Source: Solirubrobacter deserti
Lineage (GTDB): Bacteria; Actinomycetota; Thermoleophilia; Solirubrobacterales; Solirubrobacteraceae
Assembly (NCBI RefSeq): GCF_027587175.1
Contig: NZ_JAPCID010000007.1
Coordinates: 143,229-207,228, forward strand
DNA: 64,000 nt
Direction: 5' to 3'
Shown in pieces: positions 1-8,521 of the stretch (within the stretch, counting starts at the first letter, position 1; each line of letters opens with the position of its first letter). A program made the position numbers and the translations under genes. The notes beneath the pieces were generated by a model. That model was given only the letters and a program-made list of their open reading frames with translations. It was not told where the DNA came from and searched no databases.

Positions 1-74
1 TCGAACTCGACACGGCGATCCCCGGCCACGACCTCCAGTGGCCCGAGCAGGTTGACCTGGATCCCGGTGTTCAT
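1..74 (-). CDS. SARP/BTAD-family transcriptional regulator, N-terminal fragment
   Basis: Only the first 24 codons are inside the window. Reading leftwards from the ATG at 74 gives MNTGIQVNLLGPLEVVAGD, the usual opening of an AfsR/SARP winged-helix plus BTAD activator; the regulator at 17635 opens almost identically (MRVGLLGPLEIEHEGE). The family binds direct repeats near promoters and often carries extra ATPase and TPR domains, which cannot be checked here. No good ribosome binding site precedes the ATG. Instead the start codon lies in the loop of a perfect 10-bp inverted repeat at 63-89. The collagen-like gene lies just upstream on the same strand. Family call from few residues, so moderately sure. 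Confidence 0.7.
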   Translation of the reverse strand, partial: MNTGIQVNLLGPLEVVAGDRRVEF

Positions 75-89
75 GGGAAGAACACCGGG
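63..89. repeat. Perfect 10-bp inverted repeat spanning the SARP start codon
   Basis: CCCGGTGTTC (63-72) and GAACACCGGG (80-89) are exact inverted repeats around a 7-base loop that contains the ATG of the SARP gene (complement of 72-74). In RNA it would be a GC-rich hairpin with the start codon in or next to the loop; as DNA it could be an operator. Both roles are inference. A second palindrome, CCGCCCGGGCGG, lies at 97-108. Confidence 0.6.
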
Positions 90-115
90 ACCGTAACCGC
101 CCGGGCGGGCGGGCG

Positions 116-835
116 CTAGTCGACCTTGCCGACCCGCGTGGTGATCAGGCGCGGCTCGGTGACGGTGGCGAACTGGCCGCCGTCGGTGGAGTCGCAGTTG
201 AGCTCGATCGTCGCGCCGTCGGTGTGCGTGGCGCCGACCACGCTGATGGCCGCCTTCTGGTTGTCGGCGAGGGACACGACGACCTCGCCGAGCGTGGCGG
301 TCAAGTCGCCGACCGGCTCGAGGATCGCGCACGTGAACTCGCCGTCGGAGCCGCTCGTGTTCTCGATGCCGGCGGACGCCATGAACGTGTAGTCGCCGGC
401 CGCCAGCGTCTCGGTGAGGACGGTGTGCGAGGCGGCGGGGATGCCGACGTTGTGCGTCGCCTTCTCGGCGATGAACGCGTTGCTCGGGCCGATCGGGCCC
501 TGCGGGCCGGCGGGGCCGGTCTTGCCCTCGGGGCCGGCCGGGCCGACCGCGCCGGCGGGGCCGGTCTTGCCCTCGGGGCCGGCGGGCCCGGCGGGGCCCG
601 CGGGCAGCTGGCCGGCCTTGAAGTCGGCCGCGAGCAGCGTGCCGTTCTTGACCTTGGCGCTGGTCACGGCGTTCGATGCGAGGTCGGCCGACTTGACGCC
701 GCTGTTGCGGATCTGGGTCGAGCTGACGCTGTTCTTGGCCAGCGTGGCCGCGGCGTAGGACGTGCCGCCGAACGACGCGACGAGCGCGGTGACGGCGACG
801 ACCATGGCGGGGGAGGGGCGGAGCGTCTTGAACAT
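116..835 (-). CDS. Secreted collagen-like repeat protein
   Basis: 239 residues. The N-terminus (MFKTLRPSPAMVVAVTALVA) is a signal peptide ending near TSYAA, so the product is exported. Residues about 35-70 are a Ser/Asn/Lys/Val-rich stalk with repeated SAxVKNGT-like units. About 12 collagen-type Gly-X-Y triplets follow (GPAGPAGPEGKTGPAG and variants, about residues 80-117), then a roughly 120-residue beta-rich domain with two cysteines that I do not recognise. Proteins of this build (signal, stalk, short collagen stretch, globular head) are common in Solirubrobacterales; the family's role is unknown and adhesion or surface display is inference. The repetitive GC-rich triplets also create long meaningless frames on the other strand. 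Confidence 0.85.
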   Translation of the reverse strand: MFKTLRPSPAMVVAVTALVASFGGTSYAAATLAKNSVSSTQIRNSGVKSADLASNAVTSAKVKNGTLLAADFKAGQLPAGPAGPAGPEGKTGPAGAVGPAGPEGKTGPAGPQGPIGPSNAFIAEKATHNVGIPAASHTVLTETLAAGDYTFMASAGIENTSGSDGEFTCAILEPVGDLTATLGEVVVSLADNQKAAISVVGATHTDGATIELNCDSTDGGQFATVTEPRLITTRVGKVD

Positions 836-899
836 GGGGAGAGCCTTTGGGGAGGAGTGGCTGTTGCTGCTCCCTAAGACGCGCCCGGTCCGCGCGGCC

Positions 900-3629
900 T
901 TACGCGAGTTCTTCGACCGCGCTCTGCAGCGCCCCGGCGAGCTCGCCGCGCGAGGAGATCCCGAGCTTGGAGTAGGCGCGGGCGAGGTGGTTGTCGACCG
1001 TCTTGGTGGTCACGAACAGCAGCTGCGCGATCTCGCGATTGCTGTGCCCGCTCGCCGCCAGCTCGGCGACGCGCCGCTCGCTCGGCGTGAGCGCCTCGGG
1101 GCCGCTGAACATCAGCCGGCGCGGACGCCCGCCGGCGACCACGAGCTCGTCGTGGGCGCGCCGCACCAGCGCGTCGGCGCCGCAGCGGCGCGCCAGCTCG
1201 AGCCCTTCCCGCAGCGGCTCGCGGGCGGCGGCGCGCTGGTTCGTCCGCCGCAGCGCGCCCCCGAGGTCGACGAGGCAGCGCGCGTGCTCGAGCCGCGCGG
1301 GCGAGTCCGCCAGCACGTCGGCGGCGGCGCGCAGCGCGTCCGGCGTGCTGCCGTGCGCGAGCGCGTGTGCGTGGAGCGCGACGCCGAGCGCCGACGCGGT
1401 ACCCCAACGGCGCGCGAGCTCCAGCTGCTCGTCCACGAGCCGGGACGCCTCGGCGTGCGCGCCGCGCTGGCGCAGGCAGTCGGCCGCGCCCAGCCGCCAC
1501 GGGTCGCCCGGGTTGCGCAGGCGGATGCGGGCGGAGCGCTCGCCGAACTCGGTGAAGTCGGCCAGCGCCTCGTCGTAGCGACCCTGCGCGGCGCGCAGCA
1601 CCCCGCGGGCGTAGAAGGCGGGGTTCAGGCACACGAACTCGGGCAGCGAAGGGCCGCAGCCGCTCTCGGCGATCGCCCGCTCGGCACCTTCGAGGTCCCC
1701 GCGGGCGACCAGCGCCAGCGCGAGCGTGCCGAACAGCGGCGGGCGCACGAACGCGGACAGGCCCGGTAGCACCGCGGCGGTGCGGGCCTCCTGCTCGGCG
1801 GCGGTGACGTCCCCGCGCTGCCACGCGATCAGCGCGCGCAGCGCGCACGAGGTGGAGACGCCGAACACGGAGCCACGGGCGCGCGCGTCGGCCAGTGTGT
1901 CCTCGAGCACCTCCAGGGCGAGCTCGTGCGCGTCGGCGTACGTGAGCACCCACAGCGCCTCGTAGATGGGGATCGAGTCGAGCGCGTCCGCGGCCTGTGC
2001 GCGCGCGTCGGCCAGTGCGCGGCGGCCGTGCTCGACCGTCTCGGCCGCGGTTCCCGCCGCCCACTTCCAGCAGGCGACGTTCGCGAGCTGCAGGCCCTCG
2101 CCGGGCGTCGCGCCCTCGAGCTGCTCGAAGCGGGCCAGGCGGCCGTTGGCGCGGCCGACCGTCGCGGGGTTGAGCAGGCCGATCGAGCTCAGCGCCGCCT
2201 CCATCCGCCATACGTCCTCGGGGTCCGCGGCGCCGCGGGCGAGCTCGATCTCGCGTTCGAGCAGCTCGTAGGCCTCGACGAGCCGGCCCGAGACGAAGAT
2301 CGCCTGGTGCAGCGCGAGCGCGCGGGCCGGCCGCCGCTTGGGGTCGGGCGTGCGCGCGAGCGCCTCGCGCAGGTGCTCGGTGGCCGCCTCGAGGTCCTCG
2401 CCGCAGCACCACTCCGCCTCGCCGAGCGCGCTCAGGATCTCGCCCACCGTGCCCGGCTCCGGCGGCTCGCGCAACGCGCGACGCAGGTACTCGCGCGCGG
2501 TCTCCGGCGCGCCCTGGTGCAGCGCGCGCGTGGCGGCGGCGCGCAGCAGGCGCACGACCTCGGCGTCCCCGGCCGGCTCGGTCGCCAGCAGATGCGGCGC
2601 GACGAGCTCGGGGCGCAGACCCGCCGCGCGCAGCAGCGTCGCCGCACGGGCGTGCAGGTCGGCCCGCTCGGCGTGCGTCATCTGCTCGCGGACGGCGCCG
2701 CGCACCATCGTCTGGGCGAAGCCGAGCGGCCGGCCGGGCTTGAGGAACCCCGCCTCCACCAGCGCCTCCACCGCGGCCGGGGCGTCCGGGACCTGGGCCA
2801 GCGCGGCGACGTGCCGGAGCTCGGCGTGGCCGTCGAGCACGGCCACGGCGCGGGCCACGGCCGTCGCGGCGGCGGGCAGGCGGGCGAGCCGCAGCAGGAC
2901 GGAGGCCATCAGCGTGCGCGAGGTCTCCGCGGGCGCGCGGGCGAACTCCTCCAGCAGGAACGGGATGCCGCCGGTGGCGCGCTCGGCGGCGGCGACGAGC
3001 TCGGGCGCGCCGAGGAACGCCGCGATGCCCTCGGTGGAGAGCGGCGGCAGCGGCACGACGGTGTCGGCGGCGACGGTCAGCTCGTCCAGCAGCGGTGCGC
3101 GCTCGCCGGAGCGCACGGTGACGACGATCGCGATCGCCTGTCCCTCGAGCCGCGTGGCGAGGTACAGCAGCGCGCGCAGGCTGGCGGGGTCCGCGAGGTG
3201 CGCGTCGTCGACCGCGAGCAGGACCGGCTCGAAGCCGGCGGCGAGCCAGTGCAGGCCGTGCAGGACCGAGAACGGGGCGTCGACGACCGCCGGGGCCTTG
3301 CCGTCGAGGCCGAGCGCGGGCGCGGCGAGCACGGCGGCGTCGCTGAGCAACGCGGCGCGGCGGTCCGCGGACGCGCTCAGCAGCTCGCGTTCGAACAGCT
3401 GGCGGATCACGCCGAACGCGAACGCCTGCTCGAGCTCGCTGGCACGCGCGGCGAGCACGGTCATCCCGCGCTCGCGAGCGGCGCGGCGGGCGGCCTCCAA
3501 CTCGGTGGAGCGGCCGATGCCCGCGGGGCCTTCGATCAGCACCAGCGAGCCGTTGCGGTCGAGCGCCCGGTCGAGCGCGGCGGCGACGCGCGCGCGCTGT
3601 TGATCTCGCTCGATCACCGTCGCGATCAT
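900..3629 (-). CDS. LAL-type LuxR-family regulator with ATPase domain
   Basis: 909 residues from the ATG at 3629. The build is the large ATP-binding LuxR (LAL) type: N-terminal P-loop ATPase (GPAGIGRST near residue 27; Walker-B-like LLAVDDAHLAD), a long TPR-like helical middle, and a C-terminal LuxR helix-turn-helix (LTPSERRVAELAASGHSNRE, then IAQLLFVTTKTVDNHL). The family couples ligand and ATP binding to promoter activation, mostly of secondary-metabolism or uptake genes. Odd: the P-loop lysine is replaced by arginine. The start is uncertain. A TATGAT hexamer (complement of 3625-3630) is followed after 7 bases by an in-frame GTG at 3617, a pattern seen at other probable leaderless starts here and consistent with VIERDQQ as N-terminus. 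Divergent from its paralogue at 3631. Confidence 0.9.
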   Translation of the reverse strand: MIATVIERDQQRARVAAALDRALDRNGSLVLIEGPAGIGRSTELEAARRAARERGMTVLAARASELEQAFAFGVIRQLFERELLSASADRRAALLSDAAVLAAPALGLDGKAPAVVDAPFSVLHGLHWLAAGFEPVLLAVDDAHLADPASLRALLYLATRLEGQAIAIVVTVRSGERAPLLDELTVAADTVVPLPPLSTEGIAAFLGAPELVAAAERATGGIPFLLEEFARAPAETSRTLMASVLLRLARLPAAATAVARAVAVLDGHAELRHVAALAQVPDAPAAVEALVEAGFLKPGRPLGFAQTMVRGAVREQMTHAERADLHARAATLLRAAGLRPELVAPHLLATEPAGDAEVVRLLRAAATRALHQGAPETAREYLRRALREPPEPGTVGEILSALGEAEWCCGEDLEAATEHLREALARTPDPKRRPARALALHQAIFVSGRLVEAYELLEREIELARGAADPEDVWRMEAALSSIGLLNPATVGRANGRLARFEQLEGATPGEGLQLANVACWKWAAGTAAETVEHGRRALADARAQAADALDSIPIYEALWVLTYADAHELALEVLEDTLADARARGSVFGVSTSCALRALIAWQRGDVTAAEQEARTAAVLPGLSAFVRPPLFGTLALALVARGDLEGAERAIAESGCGPSLPEFVCLNPAFYARGVLRAAQGRYDEALADFTEFGERSARIRLRNPGDPWRLGAADCLRQRGAHAEASRLVDEQLELARRWGTASALGVALHAHALAHGSTPDALRAAADVLADSPARLEHARCLVDLGGALRRTNQRAAAREPLREGLELARRCGADALVRRAHDELVVAGGRPRRLMFSGPEALTPSERRVAELAASGHSNREIAQLLFVTTKTVDNHLARAYSKLGISSRGELAGALQSAVEELA

Positions 3630-3632
3630 AAT
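3625..3632. promoter_or_regulatory. Overlapping divergent -10-like elements between two LAL regulators
   Basis: On the + strand 3627-3632 reads CATAAT; on the - strand 3630-3625 reads TATGAT. Both resemble a sigma-A -10 and each sits a few bases before an in-frame GTG (3643 on +, 3617 on -). If they are real, the two genes start at these GTGs and are transcribed from back-to-back overlapping promoters. No convincing -35 is visible in either direction. Confidence 0.4.
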
Positions 3633-6411
3633 GCGGACTCTGGTGCTACTGGAGCGGGGTGCGGAGGAGGCAGCGCTCGCGGAGGCCGTCGCGCGGGTCG
3701 CGCGCGGGTCCGGTGCCCTCGTGATCCTCGAGGCGGCGGGCGGCTTGGGCAAGACGAGCCTGCTGCGGGGCGCCGGGGCGGCCGCGCGTGAAGCCGGTCT
3801 GCGCGTGCTGCACGCGCGCGGCTCCGAGCTCGAGTCCGGGTTCCCGTTCGGGGTGGTGCGACAGGTGTTCGAGCCGTTGCTGTTCGGGGCCGCGGGCGAG
3901 GAGCGCGCGCGCTGGCTCGCGGGTGCCGCCGCGCTGGCGGGGCCGATGTTCGAGCCCGCGGCCGAGGGGGCGACCGCCGACCCCTACCAGCGGCTGCACG
4001 GCCTCTACTGGCTGACCGCGAACCTGTGCGACGACGGCCCGCTGGTGATCAGCGTCGACGACGCGCAGTGGGCGGACGAGCCGTCGCTGCAGTTCCTCGG
4101 CTTCCTCGCCCGGCGGGTGGAGGGGACGCCCGTCGGGCTGCTCGTCGCGACCCGGCCGATCAGCGACGTGACGCCGCCCGCGCTCACCCAGCTCGTCGCC
4201 GATCCCGCCGTTGAGGTGCTGCGCCCGCGCCCGCTCAGCAGCGAAGCCGTCGGCCGGCTGCTCGCCGCGCGGATCGGGACCGAGGCGGACGCGGCGTTCG
4301 TGCGCGCGTGCAGCAGCGCGACGCAGGGCAACCCGCTGCTGCTGAGCGAGCTGGCGCGGGAGGTGACCGCGCTCGGGATCGAGCCGACGGCGGCCGCGGC
4401 CGAGCGGGTGGAGGCGCTCGGCCCGCAGGGCGTCGCGACCGTGGTGCTGGCGCGGATCGCGCGCATGCCGGCCGCGGCGAGCGCGCTGGCGCGGGCGCTC
4501 GCGGTGCTCGGTGACGGCGCGTCGCTGCGCACCGCGGCGCAGCTCGCGCAGCTGGGCGAGGAGGCCGTGCCGGCGCTGCGCACGCTGCTCGCCGCGGAGG
4601 TCGTGGTCGAGGGCGAAGGCCTGGCGTTCGTGCACCCGATCGTGCGCGCCGCCGTGTACGAGAGCATCGCGGACCGCTCCGCGCTGCACTGGCGGGCAGC
4701 CCGCGTGCTCGAGGCGGCCGGCGACGCCGACGAGGCGATCGGCGCGCAGCTGCTCGCCGCGCAGCCCGCCGGCGATCCGTGGGCGGTGGAGCGGCTGCGG
4801 GCGGCAGCGGCGCGCGCGCTCGGGCTGGGCGACCCGCGCGGCGCGGTCACGCACCTGCGGCGCGCGCTCGCGGAGCCGCCGTCCGCACGGGGCGAGGTGC
4901 TGCTCGAGCTCGGCCGGGCGGAGGCGCGCGCCGGCGACCCGGAGGCGATCGCGCACCTGGAGCGGGTCATCGCGGAGACGTCGGACGCGCGGCTGGCGGC
5001 GCGGGCGGCGCTCGAGCTGGCGCCCGTGCTCAAGTTCGCGGGCGAGTCGGTGCGGGCGGTGGCGGTGGTCGAGCAAGCACTGGAAGGGCTGGACGATCCG
5101 GAGCTGCGCGAGCAGCTCGAGATCGAGCTGTTCGGGTCCGCGTACATCTCGATCGCGGCACGCAGGCTGCTCGCGCAGCGGCTGGCGGCGCTGCCCGAGC
5201 CGCCGGCGGTGCCGGCCACCGACTTCGACCGCTTCCGGCTCACCGGGATGGCGTTCGACGCGTTCGCCGCCGGCCGGCCCGCCGACGAGGTCGCCGACCT
5301 CGCCACGCGCGGGCTCGCCCATGGCTTGGCAACCGACCCCACCGCGGGCGGACACGCGTTCGTGTCCGGCGTGATCGCGCTGATGTTCGCCGAGCGCTAC
5401 GACGACGCGGATCGCCTGTACTCGGGTGCGCTCGAGGACGCGCGGCGGCGCGGATCGGGGATCGCCTTCGCGACGGCGTCCAGCCTGCGCTCGCTCGTCG
5501 CCTACCGGCGCGGACGGCTCACGGACGCGCTCGCCGACGCGTCGGCGGCGCTGGAGTTGGCCGCGGACGTACACGGGTCCCAGGGCTTCCTGTCGGCAGC
5601 GCTCGGCACGCTCGTCTACACCGCGCTCGACCAGGGCACCGTGGACGCCGAGCTGGAGGCGCTGGTGGAGCGCTTCGTGCGCGAGGCGGCCGCCGATACG
5701 CTCCCGTACAGCCACGCCATGCACGCGCACGCGTGCCTGCGCGTGCACCGCGGCGAGCTCGAGGCGGCCTACCAGGAGCTGCTCGCGACCGGCCGCCGCG
5801 AGCTCGAGTGGGGTGCCCGCAACCCGGCGGTCACGCCCTGGCGCTCGACCGCCGCGCTCGTCGCGTACGAGCTGGGCGACGTGGCCGCGGCGCGGGAACT
5901 CGCGTTCGAGGAGGTGGACCTGGCGAGGGCGTTCGGCGCGCCGCGCGCGCTCGGGATCGCGCTGCGGGCCGCGGGGCTGGTGGCCGAGCGCGAGCAGGGC
6001 ATCGCGCTCCTGGCCGAGGCGGTCGCCGTGCTGGAACGCTCGCTCGGCGCGCTCGAGCACGCGCGCGCGTTGATCGACCACGGGCTGCTGCTGGTGGCCG
6101 TGGGCGCGGACGCGCAGGCCCGAAAGCGGCTCACGGCCGGGCACGCGCTCGCGATCCGCTGCGGGGCGGCCGCGCTGGCCGCGCGGGCCGGCGTGACGCC
6201 CGAGCCGGTGCGCGACGCGCCGGCCGCCGCGGGGGCGCTGACGCCCGCGGAGGCCCGTGTCGCCCGGATGGCCGCCGACGGGATGACCAACCGCGACATC
6301 GCCCAGGCGCTGTTCGTGACCCAGAAGACGGTCGAGATGCACCTCGGCAGCGTCTACCGCAAGCTCGGTGTGCGCTCGCGCCGCGCGCTGCCGGACGCCC
6401 TCGCGGGCTAG
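3631..6411 (+). CDS. LAL-type LuxR-family regulator with ATPase domain
   Basis: 926 residues from ATG 3631, or 922 from GTG 3643 (VLLERGAEEAAL), which fits a leaderless start better. Same order as its divergent neighbour: P-loop near residue 35 (AAGGLGKTSLL, lysine retained though the first glycine is lost), Walker-B-like VISVDDAQWADEPSLQ, helical repeats, and a C-terminal LuxR helix-turn-helix (AADGMTNRDIAQALFVTQKT). The two proteins are clear paralogues, so the pair probably arose by inverted duplication. The last four bases overlap tail to tail with the sigma-factor gene at 6408-6947. Its target genes cannot be read from the window. Confidence 0.9.
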   Translation: MRTLVLLERGAEEAALAEAVARVARGSGALVILEAAGGLGKTSLLRGAGAAAREAGLRVLHARGSELESGFPFGVVRQVFEPLLFGAAGEERARWLAGAAALAGPMFEPAAEGATADPYQRLHGLYWLTANLCDDGPLVISVDDAQWADEPSLQFLGFLARRVEGTPVGLLVATRPISDVTPPALTQLVADPAVEVLRPRPLSSEAVGRLLAARIGTEADAAFVRACSSATQGNPLLLSELAREVTALGIEPTAAAAERVEALGPQGVATVVLARIARMPAAASALARALAVLGDGASLRTAAQLAQLGEEAVPALRTLLAAEVVVEGEGLAFVHPIVRAAVYESIADRSALHWRAARVLEAAGDADEAIGAQLLAAQPAGDPWAVERLRAAAARALGLGDPRGAVTHLRRALAEPPSARGEVLLELGRAEARAGDPEAIAHLERVIAETSDARLAARAALELAPVLKFAGESVRAVAVVEQALEGLDDPELREQLEIELFGSAYISIAARRLLAQRLAALPEPPAVPATDFDRFRLTGMAFDAFAAGRPADEVADLATRGLAHGLATDPTAGGHAFVSGVIALMFAERYDDADRLYSGALEDARRRGSGIAFATASSLRSLVAYRRGRLTDALADASAALELAADVHGSQGFLSAALGTLVYTALDQGTVDAELEALVERFVREAAADTLPYSHAMHAHACLRVHRGELEAAYQELLATGRRELEWGARNPAVTPWRSTAALVAYELGDVAAARELAFEEVDLARAFGAPRALGIALRAAGLVAEREQGIALLAEAVAVLERSLGALEHARALIDHGLLLVAVGADAQARKRLTAGHALAIRCGAAALAARAGVTPEPVRDAPAAAGALTPAEARVARMAADGMTNRDIAQALFVTQKTVEMHLGSVYRKLGVRSRRALPDALAG

Positions 6412-6947
6412 GCGGCGACGGCGCCGCGGAGCGTCCGGCGCGTGCGGTGCAGCAGCTGGGCGACAGAGTTCGCGTTCATGCCGAGGTGATGCGCGACCTC
6501 GTCGTAGGTCAGGTCGCCGATCTCGCGCAGGACCCAGGCCGTGCGCTGGCGCTCGGACACCGTGGCGAGCGCGCGGTAGACGGCGTCGCGGGTGGCGGCG
6601 TCGATCACGGCCTGCTCGGGCTGCGCGCGCGGCTCGACCGGCTCCGGCACCGCCCCGGCCTCACGCAGCGCGTCGAGCGAGGCGTCGCCGCGCCGGCGGC
6701 GCTGCAGGTCGAAGCACGCGTTGCGGGCGGCCGCGAACACGTAGAAGCGCAAGCGGGCGTCGTCGCAGTGCGGGTCCACGCCCCGGCGGGCGAGGTTGGC
6801 GAACGTGTCCTGCAGCGCGTCGGCGGCGTCGTGCTCGCAGCCGAGCATGCGGACGCAGTAGCCGAACACGCGGTCGCCGTGGAGGGCGTAGAGGCGAGCG
6901 AGCGTCTCGTGGGTGAGGGGCTGGGCTTCCGTGCGATCGGTCATCAC
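6408..6947 (-). CDS. ECF-type RNA polymerase sigma factor
   Basis: 179 residues starting at GTG 6947 (ATG 6944 is the next codon). Region 2 is at about residues 20-60 (VFGYCVRMLGCEHDAADALQ, the region that contacts core polymerase and melts the -10) and region 4 at about 125-175 (SERQRTAWVLREIGDLTYDE, then a helix-turn-helix ending HRTRRTLRG) for -35 recognition. The length is typical of ECF factors. No anti-sigma gene is adjacent on the same strand, but the divergent gene at 7078 encodes a sigma-4-like helix-turn-helix joined to a Cys-rich tail and could be its partner. A perfect 18-base palindrome sits between them. Confidence 0.9.
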   Translation of the reverse strand: MMTDRTEAQPLTHETLARLYALHGDRVFGYCVRMLGCEHDAADALQDTFANLARRGVDPHCDDARLRFYVFAAARNACFDLQRRRRGDASLDALREAGAVPEPVEPRAQPEQAVIDAATRDAVYRALATVSERQRTAWVLREIGDLTYDEVAHHLGMNANSVAQLLHRTRRTLRGAVAA

Positions 6948-7016
6948 GGGGCGAGATACTCCCGGCGGCGCGCCGCGCGCTCATGAGGCGCCCGTCCTCA
7001 TCTTTGAACCCAGGGA

Positions 7017-7034
7017 CCCCAGGGCACCCTGGGG
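7017..7034. promoter_or_regulatory. Perfect palindrome between divergent sigma genes
   Basis: CCCCAGGG (7017-7024), two bases, CCCTGGGG (7027-7034). A further CCCAGGG lies just before it at 7009-7015. The position between two divergent regulator genes suggests an operator, or a hairpin in the leader of the 7078 gene. The binding protein is unknown. Confidence 0.5.
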
Positions 7035-7077
7035 TGAGGCGTAAGGGTTGGCGCCTGAACGCCGTCTTGAGGGTGGG

Positions 7078-7425
7078 ATGATCGCCGCCGTGCACACCGC
7101 CAACGCCGCCCTGCCCGGACCCGAGCGCGAGGTGCTCGCGCTGCTGGCCGAGAGCGGGTTCGGCTATGACGGCATCGCGGAGCTGCTGGGCATCACCCGC
7201 GCGGACGTGGGCGAGCTGGCCGCCTCTGCACGGCTGCGGCTGGCCGAAGCCCCGCCGGTGCCGGAGCCGTGCCGAGCGCAGCTGCCCCGGCTGGCGGGCA
7301 TGATCGACAGCGAGGTGCTGCCCGCGCCCGATCACGGCGCGGGGTGCGCGAGTTGCGCGGCGGCGCTGGACGCGATGCGCCGCGCGGACGCGGCCTATCG
7401 CGCGTGGCAGCCGGGCAGGCGCTGA
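7078..7425 (+). CDS. Sigma region-4-like helix-turn-helix protein with Cys-rich tail
   Basis: 115 residues from the ATG at 7078; a longer frame from 7048 adds ten residues without support. Residues about 8-50 (LPGPEREVLALLAESGFGYD, then IAELLGITRADVGELAASAR) match a sigma-70 region 4 helix-turn-helix. The second half has a short HGAGCASC motif, reminiscent of the His/Cys cluster of zinc-finger anti-sigma proteins, followed by a helix. Region 2 is absent, so it cannot act as a sigma factor alone. It may modulate the divergent ECF factor or bind DNA itself; both are inference. Confidence 0.65.
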   Translation: MIAAVHTANAALPGPEREVLALLAESGFGYDGIAELLGITRADVGELAASARLRLAEAPPVPEPCRAQLPRLAGMIDSEVLPAPDHGAGCASCAAALDAMRRADAAYRAWQPGRR

Positions 7426-7474
7426 CCGCGCTCGACGATCGCCCTCGCGGCGGGCGCGAAGTTAGAGTCACACC

Positions 7475-7504
7475 GACCAAAACGGTGCTACCGTCTTTTA
7501 GGTC
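7475..7504. promoter_or_regulatory. Imperfect dyad upstream of the SPFH gene
   Basis: GACCAAAACGGT (7475-7486) is mirrored by ACCGTCTTTTAGGTC (7490-7504) with one extra base at two places. It is AT-rich against its surroundings and ends 21 bases before the ATG of the SPFH gene, a usual place for a promoter or operator. No protein can be named. Confidence 0.35.
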
Positions 7505-7525
7505 AAGCAGACCAGAAAGACGATC

Positions 7526-8521
7526 ATGGCTGAGATCAAGCGCTACCCCTTCCTCCGGCACCTCCGCGCCGAACCCACGAGCCACGTCCTCGCCTACAAG
7601 AACGGCCGCCTGCGGACCGAAGGGCCCGGTCAGGCGTTCTGGTTCCGCGCGATCAACACCGCGATCGCGGAGGTGCCGATCGACGACCGCGAGCTCCCGT
7701 TCCTGTTCCACGTACGCTCCGCCGACTTCCAGGCGTTGACGGTGCAGGGCGTCGTCGGCTACCGCGTCGTGGACCCGCAGCGCGTGGCGCGCCGGATCGA
7801 CTTCGCGGTCGACCTCGAGAGCGGGCGCTGGACGCAGACGCCGCTCGAGCAGCTCGCCGGCCTCGTGATGCAGCTCGCCCAGCAGTTCGTCATCGACGAG
7901 CTCGTCAAGCGCGACGTGCGCCAGATCCTGGCGGACGGCGTCGCGCCGATCCGCGCGCACATCGCCGCCGGCCTCGCGGCCGAGCCGGCGCTGGCGGACC
8001 TCGGGATCGAGGTCGTCGCCGTGCGCGTCGCGTCGGTCGCGCCGACCGCCGAGATGGAGAAGGCGCTCCAGCAGCCGACCCGCGAGGCGATCCAGCAGAG
8101 CGCCGACCAGGCCACGTTCCAGCGCCGCGCGCTCGCGGTCGAGAGCGAGCGGGCGATCGCCGAGAACGAGCTGCACAACCGGATCGAGCTCGCCCGCCGC
8201 GAGGAGGAGCTCGTCGGCCGTGAGGGCGCGAACGCGCGCAAGCGAGCGCAGGAGCAGGCCGCGGCGGCGATGGTCGAAGCGCAGGGCGCCGACGAGCGTC
8301 AGGCGCTGGCCGCGGCCCGCAAGGCGGCAACGATCGACGAGGTCCAGAGCGCGCAGCTGCGCGTGGACGCCGAGCGGGCGCGGATCGACGCCGCGATGCC
8401 CGCCGACGTGCTGCTCGCGCTGGCGCTGCGCGAGCTGGCCGAGAACCTCGGCAAGGTCGAGCACCTCACCGTCACGCCCGACATGCTCACGCCCGTGCTG
8501 GCGCGGCTGGGAAGCCGATGA
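7526..8521 (+). CDS. SPFH/band-7 domain protein
   Basis: 331 residues. The first ~200 residues match the SPFH (stomatin/prohibitin/flotillin) fold. A charged alanine/glutamate-rich coiled coil of about 100 residues follows ([20 protein letters not shown] and on), then a short C-terminal domain. SPFH proteins oligomerise on membranes and scaffold microdomains; this one has no obvious membrane segment, so it may bind membranes peripherally or be cytosolic. A weak AGAAAG precedes the ATG. Its stop overlaps the start of the NAD-kinase-like gene (ATGA, 8518-8521), so the two are translationally coupled and probably act together. An AT-rich dyad lies upstream at 7475-7504. Confidence 0.85.
   Translation: MAEIKRYPFLRHLRAEPTSHVLAYKNGRLRTEGPGQAFWFRAINTAIAEVPIDDRELPFLFHVRSADFQALTVQGVVGYRVVDPQRVARRIDFAVDLESGRWTQTPLEQLAGLVMQLAQQFVIDELVKRDVRQILADGVAPIRAHIAAGLAAEPALADLGIEVVAVRVASVAPTAEMEKALQQPTREAIQQSADQATFQRRALAVESERAIAENELHNRIELARREEELVGREGANARKRAQEQAAAAMVEAQGADERQALAAARKAATIDEVQSAQLRVDAERARIDAAMPADVLLALALRELAENLGKVEHLTVTPDMLTPVLARLGSR

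Noticed and set aside
500..610. Short direct repeats resembling a CRISPR or tandem array
   Set aside because: They keep frame and encode Gly-X-Y collagen triplets; there are no unique spacers.
7048..7077. Ten-codon upstream extension of the sigma-4-like gene
   Set aside because: No ribosome binding site and composition unlike the rest; the family-like sequence begins after ATG 7078.
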